From Trichaptum fuscoviolaceum (Eukaryota; Basidiomycota; Agaricomycetes; Hymenochaetales; Trichaptaceae): a stretch of DNA of 64,000 nt. Both the position numbers and the translations under genes were made by a program. The notes beneath the pieces are model-generated. The model searched no databases. It saw only the letters and a program-made list of their open reading frames with translations, and had not been told where the DNA came from. Positions 46,538 through 56,888 of the stretch are shown here, piece after piece; position 1 is the first letter of the stretch; each line of letters begins with the position of its first letter. The stretch spans positions 3,347,250 through 3,411,249 of the forward strand of contig CAJSYZ010000003.1 of NCBI GenBank assembly GCA_910574455.1, read 5' to 3'.

Positions 46538-49381
46538 TCAAAATATGATTTCTTCCACTTGATATGGCCCCAGGTTAATAGCATTCTGTTCCTGAAGCTG
46601 CTTGCGTCTCTTCCGCCAGTCAACTTCTTCTCTTTTTCCACCTCCTTTCGCATCTGCTATTGCCTTCGCTTGGGCTTTCGCAAACGGTGCAAGAGGCCCG
46701 ACGAGGGGTTCGAGGCCGGAGTTGAATGATATCTGAGGTGCGAGGTTTCCTGACAATCGTTGTATAAGGGCATGGGAGGGCGTGTGCTGAAGGAGGTTAA
46801 TGAATGAGGAGTCGAAGATAGCTTGCAGAAAGAGCAAGATCTGCGCCGATCGAAAATTTATTAGACTTTATACCAATCGAAAACGAGGGAGCGTACGTTT
46901 TCCATCGGAGGCATTGCAGTCCCCCTTAAGCGAACGGGTTTTCGCGGTTTTTGCACGGGTACGGGAATACCGTGTTCGTTTGGCTTCACTTCACCCAACT
47001 CGAGGTCTGCGTCTTTCTCCACCCAAGCTGCAACCCAGTCGTCTATGACTGTGAGCACACTCACGAGGTCCTCCACGTCCGACAAGTATTGTCGAATGGC
47101 ATTCCGCCAGCCTACAAGTGAAGCTGGATAGTCAACAACGGTGGCCAAAAATGAGGGCAAGGTCGAGACTTGAGCGGGATTGGGACTGTCAACCGCCATT
47201 GCATTTGGATCACCTGTACGCTTTCTGTGGAATTTGACCACAGCAAGCAAAGTTCGAAGGGTGTCTGTTTCCTTCAAGTCGATCATCCTGTGGAAGCATT
47301 CACGTATTGAATCCTGATAAAGGAAATATCTTCAGCTCCTACGTATTTGAACACTATAGTACCACGTTACCCAATCATTTCGATCCAACAGAGTTGGAAG
47401 GACACCCCCCGAAAGCATGCTGTTACTAACAAGATTGCGTGACAGAAGGAATCGTAATATCTTCGGGGAGTAAGGTGCTGCAGGACTTTCTGGGTGTATG
47501 GATATTTCAAGGAGGCGTGAAACAAAGTTATGATTGACTATTGTCTTCCGATTTGAAATCTAGAGCGAATCCATGACCTCTGCAATGTCTGATATAACGT
47601 CGCGAAGACTCACCATTGATTTTAGATTATTGTCAACTACGTCCTTCGTCTGAGCTTCAGGTTCACCAGCTGAGTCGTCATTACTCTCATCGACTTGCGG
47701 ACCCGTTTTCTGCTTCTTCTTTTTCTTCTCCTTCTTGACTCTTCTCTCTGCGGGTTCAGTATTGGCCCTGACCCAATTGAAGAAAAGATTATCCGCATCT
47801 TCCATCTTTTCCTCCTCAACGAGCTCCTGCAATCGCTGAAGTAAGTCGTTTTGAGACTTGGTAATGTCGGCCTGCGTAGAGTTAGCCGGCGGCGTGCTTG
47901 ATAGGTCTTCGCTTGCAAGCCAAGCTACCCCTGCTTTCGCCCGTCCAAGAGCGTCTGCAAGTCTGGAAGTCTCAGGGACGGAGAAAGGTGCAACTAAGAC
48001 TGATGTCCTGAGCTGAGCATGCTTGGTCTTCGGCGCTACGGGAGAAAGAAGTAGAAGTGCTTGCGTCAAGCTACCCTGGACAAGCTTCGCCGAGAAAGAC
48101 AGTGAATCGCCGTCCAATGTTGAAGGGATGGGAAGCGAATGCGAATGTAACAAAACACCATATTGGATGTCCCACAACAGTAATGCGATTTCAGCGTTGC
48201 TGTCCTTCGTCACGCCCGCGAGCAGAACATATGATGAATTGAGCCCAAGTATAGAAACTTGGCGTCTTTGCACTGCAGATTTTGTTCGCTTGTCAGAAAT
48301 GAAGCGCAAGTTTGCTAAAGTTAAGGGGTTGGATATTTTCACAAGTAGCGTCCGATCTTTGCTTATATTTATTCGATATGCGGACCATACTCCATTCGAG
48401 TCTGTACGGGAGGCAGGAGAATATAATCAGAAGTTCATTCGTTACGCGAGAGAGAAACCTTTTCATCACTCACGCAGTATACTCAAGAATCCAGATGGAC
48501 TGACAGAGATGTCTACTACGTCATCGCTTTCCTCAGTGATGCCTTCAGGTTCAAACGTCACTAGTTCGCCATCGTTGCTGAAAGCGAGCAACTGAAGTTG
48601 CAAGCCCTTCTCATTCGTATAGAACAAAGCTAGGACACTTCCGTTTGTCGGTAGCCTATTGTCCCCGAAAGAGCAGCTGTGACAAGGGAGAACGAAGAAC
48701 TTCGCAATTTTTACATTGTCGCCAGGACACGACCATGTTTTTAGAGTGACAAGATTGAGATCTGTCTGAGTGACCTGTCCGGTTTCGGAAACAAAGAGCA
48801 GCCTTGGATTCGATCCCTCGCAAGCTGCTATGAATGAGACCGAGTGTGAAAGCTTAGAGCTATGTTAGTTTTGTGAATGCGCTTATAGTATGCAGTTACG
48901 CACAACATGAGATAATCTTTCGGGAGAACTTCCTATCTCATTATTAGCGTCTTCTCTCCACAACCAGATAGTCTTCTCTTCGTCTTGAATCGCGATATCT
49001 GGAGCAGATTGGACAGCGACGTATGTATTCCGATAAGTCTTTCCGTCTGCATTGGAAAGTAATGTCACTGCCGGAGTCGCAAAGCTTGTTGACGGCCCGA
49101 GGATATGGGATGAGACAGGATGAAGGTCCGACAGCTGTGTAAGCTAGTAAGCTGTTATTCACAAAAGGTTGAGCATTAGCGCATACGTCAAGAATATGTA
49201 CTCCGTCGCCTTGAGCAGCTATGGTGACCAGCCCATCTCTTTTCTTCCCTGCTCCAGAATGGCTCGCAAATACGAAGGGTTTCTCGTCTGCAGAAGTTGC
49301 TTTTTCTTTCCCTTTTTTTGAGGTCCTTGATGGTAATGAGTAGCTTGAGAGAACGATGGGATCGCCGACGGTCGCAGACAT
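46538..49381 (-). CDS. NOL11/Utp8-like nucleolar propeller protein (rRNA transcription/processing)
   Basis: Seven exons, 49381-49187, 49134-48904, 48852-48474, 48401-47614, 47559-47371, 47313-46897 and 46840-46538, encode 833 residues. The first half is a WD40-like propeller: DGLVTIAAQGDGVHIL, YVAVQSAPDI, KTIWLWREDANNEIG, NPRLLFVSETGQVTQTDL, AEIALLLWDIQYGVLLH and TSVLVAPFSVPETSRLADAL. A Lys-rich stretch (KKEKKKKKQK) is a likely nuclear or nucleolar signal. The second half is helical, with SPKILRFLLSRNLVSNSMLS, LRTLLAVVKFHRKR and LLFLQAIFDSSFINLLQHTP. Order and strand pattern resemble metazoan NOL11 and fungal Utp8 of the t-UTP group, which link rDNA transcription to early pre-rRNA processing. 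The resemblance is recognised by eye, so orthology is not proven. Confidence 0.6.
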
Positions 49382-49456
49382 TGCAGCAAAGGAGCTGCAC
49401 TGAAGTTGAGTCTCCCTTCAATTTCCCTGACGCGAAACTCCAAAATTTAGAATTTG

Positions 49457-49472
49457 AGTGGCACGTGCCACT
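49457..49472. promoter_or_regulatory. 16-bp perfect palindrome with central E-box
   Basis: AGTGGCACGTGCCACT reads the same on both strands and centres on CACGTG. It lies between the NOL11-like start (49381, minus) and the knuckle gene start (49637, plus). An 11-base part (CACGTGCCACT) recurs exactly at 22563-22573 in the barrel/GatB divergent promoter. E-boxes of this kind are bound by bHLH factors such as Cbf1 and Pho4. Confidence 0.4.
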
Positions 49473-49636
49473 GGCAGCCCCGGGTTTTCACACGCCTGCT
49501 TTCATCGCCCATGACGATGGACACGCCCGCTGGCTCACGTTCCTACAAGCAGTGGCCCTAGCGCAAATCTAAACTATGGCAGGTCACCTTTATCTTCTTC
49601 ACTCCTATTCCTCAAGTCAAGCAGCAGTACTGCGCA

Positions 49637-50629
49637 ATGGACACACCGACATCTCAGGCACCTAGTTCTAGTAGCCTTCGAAATGATCCTAGGACTCCGA
49701 CGCCACGCAGAAAGCCTCACTGTAAAAGTTGTGGTTCCCCAATGCTCGGGCACAAACGAGGCCTATGTCAGACTCCCGTAAAGAACTACTCTGGAACACC
49801 ACTGGCAGAAAGCAGGGCGCCAGTAAAGATTGAAGCAATGGATCTCTCCTCGGCATTCAGGAAGTTGCAGTTGAATGATCCAGCTGACGGGAAAGCGAGA
49901 AGACAGTCCTCAACCTTACCACAGAAAGCAGCCACCTTGGTATCCCTTGCGACTGGAGAGAAGGATGAGCTGGACGCTCTTGTAAGACCTGGAATAATGA
50001 CGGACGTTGTAGCCGAAGAGGACGAAAATTCTGCGAAAGCGAACATTCAGAAATGGCTACAAGACCTTCCTTCGTCTAACTCTCCTTCTGCACGAAAGAG
50101 AAGTACTCCTCGACCTTCTGCTACCTTCTCATCACCGGATGCCCTAGACCTCCTTCGCGATAGAACTAATACTGTGCGGACACCTCGTAAATCCGTTGTG
50201 GACACTGCGAAGCCCGTAGGGCGCACGTCGACCACCGACGAGCGCGAGGCCTTCTTCACCACGCTTTCCGAGAAATCGAAAAAGCCCGTGGCAAGTGTGT
50301 TCACCATCGACATGCAAGATATACAGGAGCTAGCAATGAATGCAAAACGCTTAGAGCTTTATGCTCGTGTCATCGCACCCAAATACTCGGATGGTACGAC
50401 TGGGTAAGGTCAACTGATTTGTATGATCTGAGAAATGCTAATTGTATTTTCTGGCTACTCAAAAAGGAGCGGTTGGTTGGTGGTCGGAAGGGACAAATCA
50501 TCTGTAGAGGATGTTTTCAAGGAGGTTGAGAGGGATGTAAAGAATGATACTGATCATGTTCTGACGCGGGCATTTGGGAGTGGAGCTATCGGCGCAATTG
50601 TTGCATGGACTTGCCTTGCATACTCCTGA
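49637..50629 (+). CDS. CCHC-knuckle protein with C-terminal hydrophobic tail, copy 1
   Basis: Two exons, 49637-50403 and 50467-50629, encode 309 residues. Residues 27-43 read PHCKSCGSPMLGHKRGLC, a compact C-x2-C-x6-H-x4-C arrangement that could bind one zinc; classical knuckles have x4 between Cys and His. The middle is largely disordered, with short amphipathic stretches (LSSAFRKLQLND, ANIQKWLQDLPSS). A more ordered segment follows (ASVFTIDMQDIQELAMNAKR, LELYARVIAPKY, GWLVVGRDKSSVEDVFKEVE). The last 20 residues (RAFGSGAIGAIVAWTCLAYS) are hydrophobic and could be a short tail anchor. The next gene downstream has the same knuckle at the same place and a clearer membrane tail. I do not recognise a named family; the function is unknown. 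Confidence 0.7.
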
Positions 50630-51139
50630 TTCGCTCTATCATGTTATTTCTCGTCCTACTTAGTCGTGTATTTATCAACTCCCGTACTTTTTCGCGTTGA
50701 ACTGAACGCGTGACGTAACGCGTCTTCCCCTTGATGCATTTTCTTTTGTTGTCACGAATGAAGGAACTGGAATTGCTCTGGTTTGGTTGGCTGCATCGAC
50801 TTCAAGTTGAATCGATCACGTTGCGTCTTTCATTAGTTCAGTGGCCTATCCTGAGGCCATTTCGACTTTCAGACTCGGACTTGTACTAAATCAAACTCAG
50901 TGCGGGTCGTTGGCCACTGCGTGCGCTTTTGACTCTCCTTGTACTCCTTCCTGCTGGTCAGAGGCCTCTTCTTAGCAACGACCTCCACTTGCTTCTCTTC
51001 TTGGACGACAGAGATTTTAAAGATCGCGTTGACATCGACTGTTACGCTCTCCTCCTGCCCTGGACCATAGCTCTTGCCAGTTCAAAGTCTCCAGCTTGGA
51101 CATCCTTCACCATCTCGGCGTACTTACTTTTTCCAGAGG
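50630..51139. other. Region between the two knuckle genes with cell-cycle-box-like words
   Basis: 510 bases between tandem genes. ACGCGT (MCB core) occurs at 50706-50711 and 50718-50723, and TTCAAGTTGAA at 50801-50811 lies inside a longer imperfect palindrome (ATCGAC at the left, GAATCGAT at the right). An open frame continues upstream of the chosen start of copy 2 to about 51074 without an ATG, so a 5' UTR intron or exon cannot be excluded. Confidence 0.4.
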
Positions 51140-52324
51140 ATGGACTCGCCTTTGGCTGCGTCGAGGAAAGTCCCGCACTGTCGCTCGTGTGGCTTGCCCA
51201 GGAAAGGGCACCCGCGCGGCGTATGTGGCTCCCCGGGCTCGACACCGGAGAGGGAGCGATCGGTCCCAACGACTCCTCAGACAGCAGCAATCCCTAAGCC
51301 ACTCATGCCGGGACGCTTCACCGACCAACGCCCGAGCGAGGTCTTTGTGGAATCGCCTTTGCTCGACCGTATCGGCCCCAAGATTGAAGAAGTGGATTAT
51401 GATAATCACGACAGACAGGTTGTGAACGAGCGAAATGGGCCGAAAGTGGAGGCCCCGGAATATGGTGTAGGGCTTGGAAATGGTGTTCCACTATCACTTG
51501 CTCGACGAGGTGCTTTGGAGACGGGTCCGGGCGCGGCGCGTCAACGACACGCATCGACGCCGCTGTGCCAGATGCCGACATTGTTGAACAGCAGTATGGA
51601 CACTATCCTTCCGGAGCACAGCATCTCCAATGCGCACATCCGGAACACCAGGGTATTCAGCGCAGCAGCACCGAGCCACGCATGGCGCAGCCCGAGCCCA
51701 ACTTCATCTACCGGCAACTCAGCCAGCCTTGTCTCTGACGCGCTACGGCCTGCACGTCCTCCTCGAAACATGCAGAACGCACCATCGGAAATCTCTGAAG
51801 CGCCATCCCTAGCATGGAGCGACGCGATCCGAGAGACGGGCGCGAAGCCGCTAGCGGTGCTTTACTCCATCCCGACGCGCTTCGGCGCGTACCTTCAGAG
51901 CAAGTCGCGCCGCACGGGTGCTGACGCTGCCATATTTCCCCTGGAGAACGGTGCCGCTCGGGGCGATGATCATACTGGCCAGCAGGTCGTTCTGGTGCAC
52001 GGTGAACGCGATTTCATCCCGCTCATACAGCCTCACCGTAATGAGACACTGCAGAATTACAGACAGCGGACCCCTGTACGTTCGAACCGGTCGACGCCTG
52101 CCCCGCGTACACCTACCGTTGAAGCACCTGCAGTTCCAATCGAAATCCCGGCTGGGCCGGCACCTCCGATCCATTATGCCCCTCAAGTCGGGCGAGCTAG
52201 CGAGAGTTACAGATTCCTCCGAAATCTATTGTACATCGTTGTGGGCGTGTTTATTGGCATCTCTCTCACTTTCTACTTCTTGCTCCGACTGGACTCTGCC
52301 GATAAAGACGATGTTTACTTATAA
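51140..52324 (+). CDS. CCHC-knuckle protein with C-terminal membrane helix, copy 2
   Basis: A single exon encodes 394 residues from the first ATG in frame (MDSPLAASRKV). Residues 12-29 read PHCRSCGLPRKGHPRGVC, the same C-x2-C-x6-H-x4-C pattern as the upstream gene, with identical PHC, SCG, GH and RG positions. The following 330 residues are Pro/Ser/Arg-rich and mostly disordered, with an ordered-looking patch near LAVLYSIPTRFGAYLQSKSR and QVVLVHGERDFIPLIQPH. A strong membrane helix (LLYIVVGVFIGISLTFYFLL) sits 30 residues from the end, followed by RLDSADKDDVYL, the layout of a tail-anchored protein whose knuckle faces the cytosol. Tandem position, strand, knuckle and tail point to an old duplication with fast divergence of the middle. 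The function is unknown. Confidence 0.7.
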   Translation: MDSPLAASRKVPHCRSCGLPRKGHPRGVCGSPGSTPERERSVPTTPQTAAIPKPLMPGRFTDQRPSEVFVESPLLDRIGPKIEEVDYDNHDRQVVNERNGPKVEAPEYGVGLGNGVPLSLARRGALETGPGAARQRHASTPLCQMPTLLNSSMDTILPEHSISNAHIRNTRVFSAAAPSHAWRSPSPTSSTGNSASLVSDALRPARPPRNMQNAPSEISEAPSLAWSDAIRETGAKPLAVLYSIPTRFGAYLQSKSRRTGADAAIFPLENGAARGDDHTGQQVVLVHGERDFIPLIQPHRNETLQNYRQRTPVRSNRSTPAPRTPTVEAPAVPIEIPAGPAPPIHYAPQVGRASESYRFLRNLLYIVVGVFIGISLTFYFLLRLDSADKDDVYL

Positions 52325-52888
52325 TGACTTATCATGTGAAATGTCGTTCTTTGTTTCTTTGCTTGTTTTTATGTGTATCTGAGTTATTCGCTCTCGTAGT
52401 ATGTCAATCTGCATTTAGTTCACTCGCTCTGGTACGGAAGGGGAAGCATTCAATGTGATGTTGATAGCGAACCGAACGTGTGGCAGAACCGTACGCATTG
52501 CAGCAAATGCCCGATTCTAAAACGAAGTTTAGTTTCATTTTCACGCATTATAATAATCGGGTTTGTTTGGAATCATCAATGATTAAGATTAAAAATGGTA
52601 CAAAATCCAAAAAAAAGCCATGAATACAGATCCAAGCCACAGGCGGACAGCAGACATATAAACGATTTACAAACGATTGCGCGGAATAGATATCATTGTA
52701 AAACCATTGTGAAATGAACGGAGAATGAATGCAAGGATAGGCAAAGTTGAAAAGCAAAGAGAGCTGAAAGGAAAGCCGTGGTGAGTTCGTATAGTTCATG
52801 ATCTTTACGAGAGCGATCGACATCTACGAGCTGTTATACATTGATTAATAAGGAAAGAAAATGAGTGTTGGATCTACCTGGTCTATGA
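52325..52888. other. Intergenic region between convergent genes
   Basis: 564 bases hold the 3' ends of knuckle copy 2 (plus) and the coiled-coil protein gene (minus). It is AT-rich around 52540-52620. No gene was recognised. Confidence 0.5.
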
Positions 52889-55074
52889 TTAGACAGGCCA
52901 CTCATCGAACCCAACACCCATCGCAGGCCGACCCCAGGATCGGGCCATCCGGTCCTCTGTTTTCTCTTCGTGACGAGCGGCGCTCATGCTCAGCCCACTC
53001 CCACCGGTCAACCACGTCGTCCACCAACTGTTACTGTCCTCTTTATCTCTCTTATCGCCGGCACCCTTGTGCGAAGAAGGCCCGCCACGCTTCCGTGACG
53101 AACGTCGGGCCTTCGCCTCTTTCTGCTCCTGAAACTTCGAAGGTGCTCCCGGCGGTTTCGAGCTTGCATAGGACTCCGGCAAAGGCCCGAAGACGACGTT
53201 GCGAGGAGTTGAGCGGCCAGACGATGTACGACTCGACCCGGGAGTCCCGAGGTCTGGTACGCTGAGAGTCGAGCTACCTGAGAGTGAGGTGGCAATAGCA
53301 GGCGGACGGTGTCTGAGAGATGACTGTCTCGGAGGGGAAGGGGCGCGTGTGGAGGTTGAATGTGAACCTTTGGTATACAGACGCGATATGCTTGTTGTTA
53401 AGGACGATGTGCCAGTCACAGGTTCGACAGGTGGCGAACGAGGGGTGAATGAAGGTGCTTTGGTTACGGGTCGACCTTTCCCCTTGGCATCGGATGATGA
53501 TGAAGGCATAGCGGGTTGTTCGTCAAGAATTTTGCGAAGAGATTCCACTGTGCGGAATGGGTGGGGACTGGAATCAGATGCAGAGGAGTCGGATTGTGAG
53601 GGTAACTCCTCGATTGGTGTAATAGTTGGTGGTATAAAACGCTGGTGCTGGTGTGACGAGTCCGACGGCGCACTACGGCTGGATGCTAGAGAAGATCGAG
53701 ATTGCGAACGGGGACGATGCTGCTGGTGTTGTCGATACGTGGGCGTGAGCGAGTGTGATATACGTCTACAGAAAAAAATAGAAACCATCGGAAAGTCAGC
53801 ATGCTTATTACGTGATAGGCAAAGATAACGAAGAAGGCATATAAACTATATACGTACGATGATCGAGATGAGGGCAAAGGGGACGAGGACGCTTGAGCTA
53901 AAGAAACGTATGCGGGACTCGACGTTGCATTTGAATACGTCGAAGCCGAAGACGTTGTTGATGTGGGCGGGGAAGAGGAAATGATACCATCAAGACTAGA
54001 ACTAGATGTAAAGTCCTTCTGGCGTGCTCCAGAATGAAATCCAAGGGTGGAGGGCAGATAGATAGAAGTGGCATCTGAACTAGCATCCACCGAATCTTTC
54101 ATGTCAGACTCAACATTGACATATTGGGTCATCGCACGCGGAGGTGGACTCTGCAGTACGAGTTTCTCCGGACTATCATACTGAAGCTTTCCACCATTCC
54201 TTTGGCTGCGATCGGCACTCGACTGTGCACTATGAGAGCAAGAAATGGAGTTGGAATGGGAGCGTCTCTGCGACTCGAGCCACGAGCGCTGCCGCCTGGG
54301 ACCTGCAAATCCGGACGACGGAAGGCTTCTGCTTATGGTCTCGTCGTATATCGGCATACTTGACCTTGACCTATTGGACGAGGATCGTGAATGGGAATTG
54401 GAGGGAACACCTATTCCTTCGGCGTCGCGATCAGAGACATTTGAGTCGTCGCCACAGAGTGCCTCAACATCGCGTGCGAGCACGTCAAGGTCGTCCATCC
54501 ACCGCTCATGCATGCCTTCGTTTCTCCGGATTCTCGCAGTCAGTGCCCTTGCTTTCGAGTCGAGCCGTTTTTCGCTACCCGTCTCGTGTGAGTCGAGGAC
54601 CGAATTCAAGCTGGTCTGTGTGGACATGGAGGTTTGCAGGAGCGCGTTCGACAGCTCGAGTGCGTGTACGCTACGTTCTAGTAGAGAGTCTAGGTAAGTA
54701 TCCGATTGGGCGGCTGGGTTCGCGTAGAGATGTCTAGACGGCCGTGGCGCAGAGACGCTACGAATGAATCTCTGCCTTCTCCGGGGTGAAATGAGTGGCG
54801 GCGACAAAGGTGGCAGCGCGTCGAATTCGTCCGTCTCCTCGTCTGCCTCCTCTGCACTGTCCGGGTACTCTGGCGGCTGCTCAAGCTCGTCCTCCTGCTT
54901 CGTGTCGGGTTGGATGATCTGGAAAGCCTGGAGACCGGAGATAGATGCGCCCCTTACTGTGGAAGAGTACTCGGGGAGTGTTGCGGTTGTGTCAGAGGAA
55001 AGGCGCGATACTGAGAACCGTTTCCTATGTCTTGGGCGGGATAGAAAAGAGGGAGGGGCTGCTGCGGTCGCCAT
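52889..55074 (-). CDS. Ser-rich disordered protein with a central coiled coil
   Basis: Two exons, 55074-53858 and 53765-52889, separated by a 92-nt intron, encode 697 residues. The plain open frame runs into the intron and there mimics a membrane helix, which splicing removes. The start MATAAAPPSFLSRPRHRKRF is basic. Residues 130-230 are helical: DTYLDSLLERSVHALELSNA, then QTSLNSVLDSHETGSEKRLD and HERWMDDLDVLARDVEALCG, consistent with a coiled coil. The rest is Ser-, Arg- and Pro-rich with many SP/TP sites. The C-terminus has WWTTWLTGGSGLSMSAARHE and ends GRPAMGVGFDEWPV, short conserved-looking words within a disordered tail. I do not recognise the family; a scaffold or cytoskeletal role is only a guess. 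Confidence 0.65.
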
Positions 55075-55355
55075 GATGCGAGGAGAGCGGGTATAGGTAT
55101 GAGGAAGACTGGTATGACTCGAGAGCGCCAGAGCTGGAAAGCATCTGACGGTACCGTGTACACTCTTCAAGCTGAGCTCCTCGTGGTGCACTCATATCCC
55201 TTGTTTGCATTTGTTTATCCGCTAGTATCCCATTTGTATTCACCTCTCATTTCCGTTATCAGCATCAGAAGTATGTGTATATATAGGGGCGCCAATCAAT
55301 CTCTACAAGCAGAATACAGTCTAACAAAAACATCAAAGAACAAGTAGTCGCCACT

Positions 55356-56888
55356 CTAAGCAGAAACAGCTGTCGTCGCTGTGTTCGCCATTGCTGGACC
55401 CTCCACATTATCAAGGGACCCGCCAGCGTTCTGTAGGAAGGACTGCTGCCATCTCCAAAGATACCATTGCACCGGCGTGTAATACCACGCACTTGTCCAG
55501 AGGAACATCCGCCCGTTCTCGTAGTCGACTTTCGCATAGTCGGCTGTCAATCGAGTGTTAATATTAAACAAGATAAGACCGGCTAATAATCTTTTCTCAC
55601 CTTCGACTTGGGCGCGCAGATCCAAATACGTCTTTGTCACGTCGGTGATAACTGCATCCACTTCCCAACGAATGCACTGCAGACGGGATCAGCGTCCGGT
55701 GAAAGATGCATGCGAGGAAAGGGAGACCACTTACCTCCATCATTTGCTTGGGGTCGTTTACCGTCCAGACCATAATCTTCTTTCCCGCTGCTTTGCAGTC
55801 GGACCGGAAACGAGCGCCCTCCGCTGTCTGCAGCGCTCCGAAGTTCATAGAGAACGCGGAGCAGCCCTCCCAGAAGTAGCGGCGCGCAAGATGTGGACTA
55901 AGGCCAATATGCGACCGTGTGCAGTATGGCAAGATCTCCTGTGCAGGCCCGACGAATTTAGGATGCCACAGCCCGAGAACAATGCGCGGAGCAAGTAATG
56001 TCTCCCAGCTCTCATGCGAGGAGATTGCTTTGTGCATCAACGTGAACAGGCGAACGGGGTCATTGAACACCTTCACGTCTACGTTGAAAAGAACATGTCG
56101 GTTTTCCCCCTGAATGGATATTTAATATCAATTCTGGTTGTATGCAATGTCCGAAGTCAAGCACCTTCATAAGTAACTCAACGGTCTCCACAAAGGTCGG
56201 AATAGACTGCTTTGGCTCCTTTTTCGTCCTAGCGTTCTCCATTCCATCGGGGCCATACCAATTCCTCTCCCGAATGAGTCCTTATGAAAGGTTAGTACAT
56301 TTCATCCGCTTCATATCATTGGCTCATACCCGTCATATTCGTCGTCCTATCGAGATCTACAGAAAATTAAAGTCAGTTGTGAGACCGACTTCCTTCACAT
56401 TCGAAAACACTCACTCGGGTCATGGAACATGACGACAACATCATCCAGCGATACATGGACGTCTGCCCAAGAGGTTCATGTTATGGCGCATTCATCAGCG
56501 CGCTTTAGCGTGGAGAGACACGTTACCGCTCTCGATGCCTTCGCTCCCGTCACGAATAGCCCGCTCGAAACTTGCAAGCGTGTTCTCCGGGAATGCAGCG
56601 GATGCCTGTTTTACGTGTGAATGTTGTAGTGTTTGAGTTGCAGCAAGTGCATTTGCGTGTTTGAAGTAATTCCGAGCATGTGTGGACATCAGAGCAGAAG
56701 AGAGGTGCTTGATTAGTTAGAGTGCCACAACGGCGAAGGGGGAAATCACGTACGCCTCGATGGCCCCAGCAGTCTGAAGACATATACACTCAGTCTCATA
56801 TGCCACTTCCCGCTCACAGAAGAATGGTGCACGTACCAGGAAGACGTCTCTTCGACTCCGTTGAGACTTTCGATAAGAAATTCGACAT
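55356..56888 (-). CDS. Glycerophosphodiester phosphodiesterase
   Basis: Nine exons, 56888-56837, 56773-56754, 56605-56527, 56462-56415, 56356-56330, 56280-56165, 56109-55735, 55676-55601 and 55543-55356, encode 326 residues. Exon 2 is 20 nt and exon 5 is 27 nt, so the catalytic N-terminus is invisible without splicing. Joined, it reads WGHRGASAAFPENTLASFER, then GSEGIESDVHVSLDDVVVMF followed by HDPNLDRTTNMTG: the His-Arg pair, the Glu/Asp metal ligands and the second His of GDPD enzymes. Later motifs include HVLFNVDVKVF, LGLWHPKF and AAGKKIMVWTVND. The enzyme splits glycerophosphodiesters into glycerol-3-phosphate and an alcohol such as choline or inositol. There is no signal peptide or SPX domain, so it is probably cytosolic. 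Length is usual for small GDPDs. Confidence 0.92.

Noticed and set aside
53766..53857. Membrane helix in the coiled-coil protein
   Set aside because: The hydrophobic run is translated intron sequence in the unspliced frame.
53199..54737. Long plus-strand open frames (53199-53828, 54144-54737) opposite the coiled-coil protein gene
   Set aside because: They are antisense to a two-exon gene with a clean splice junction, biased Ser/Arg composition and no motif of their own; they mirror its codon bias.
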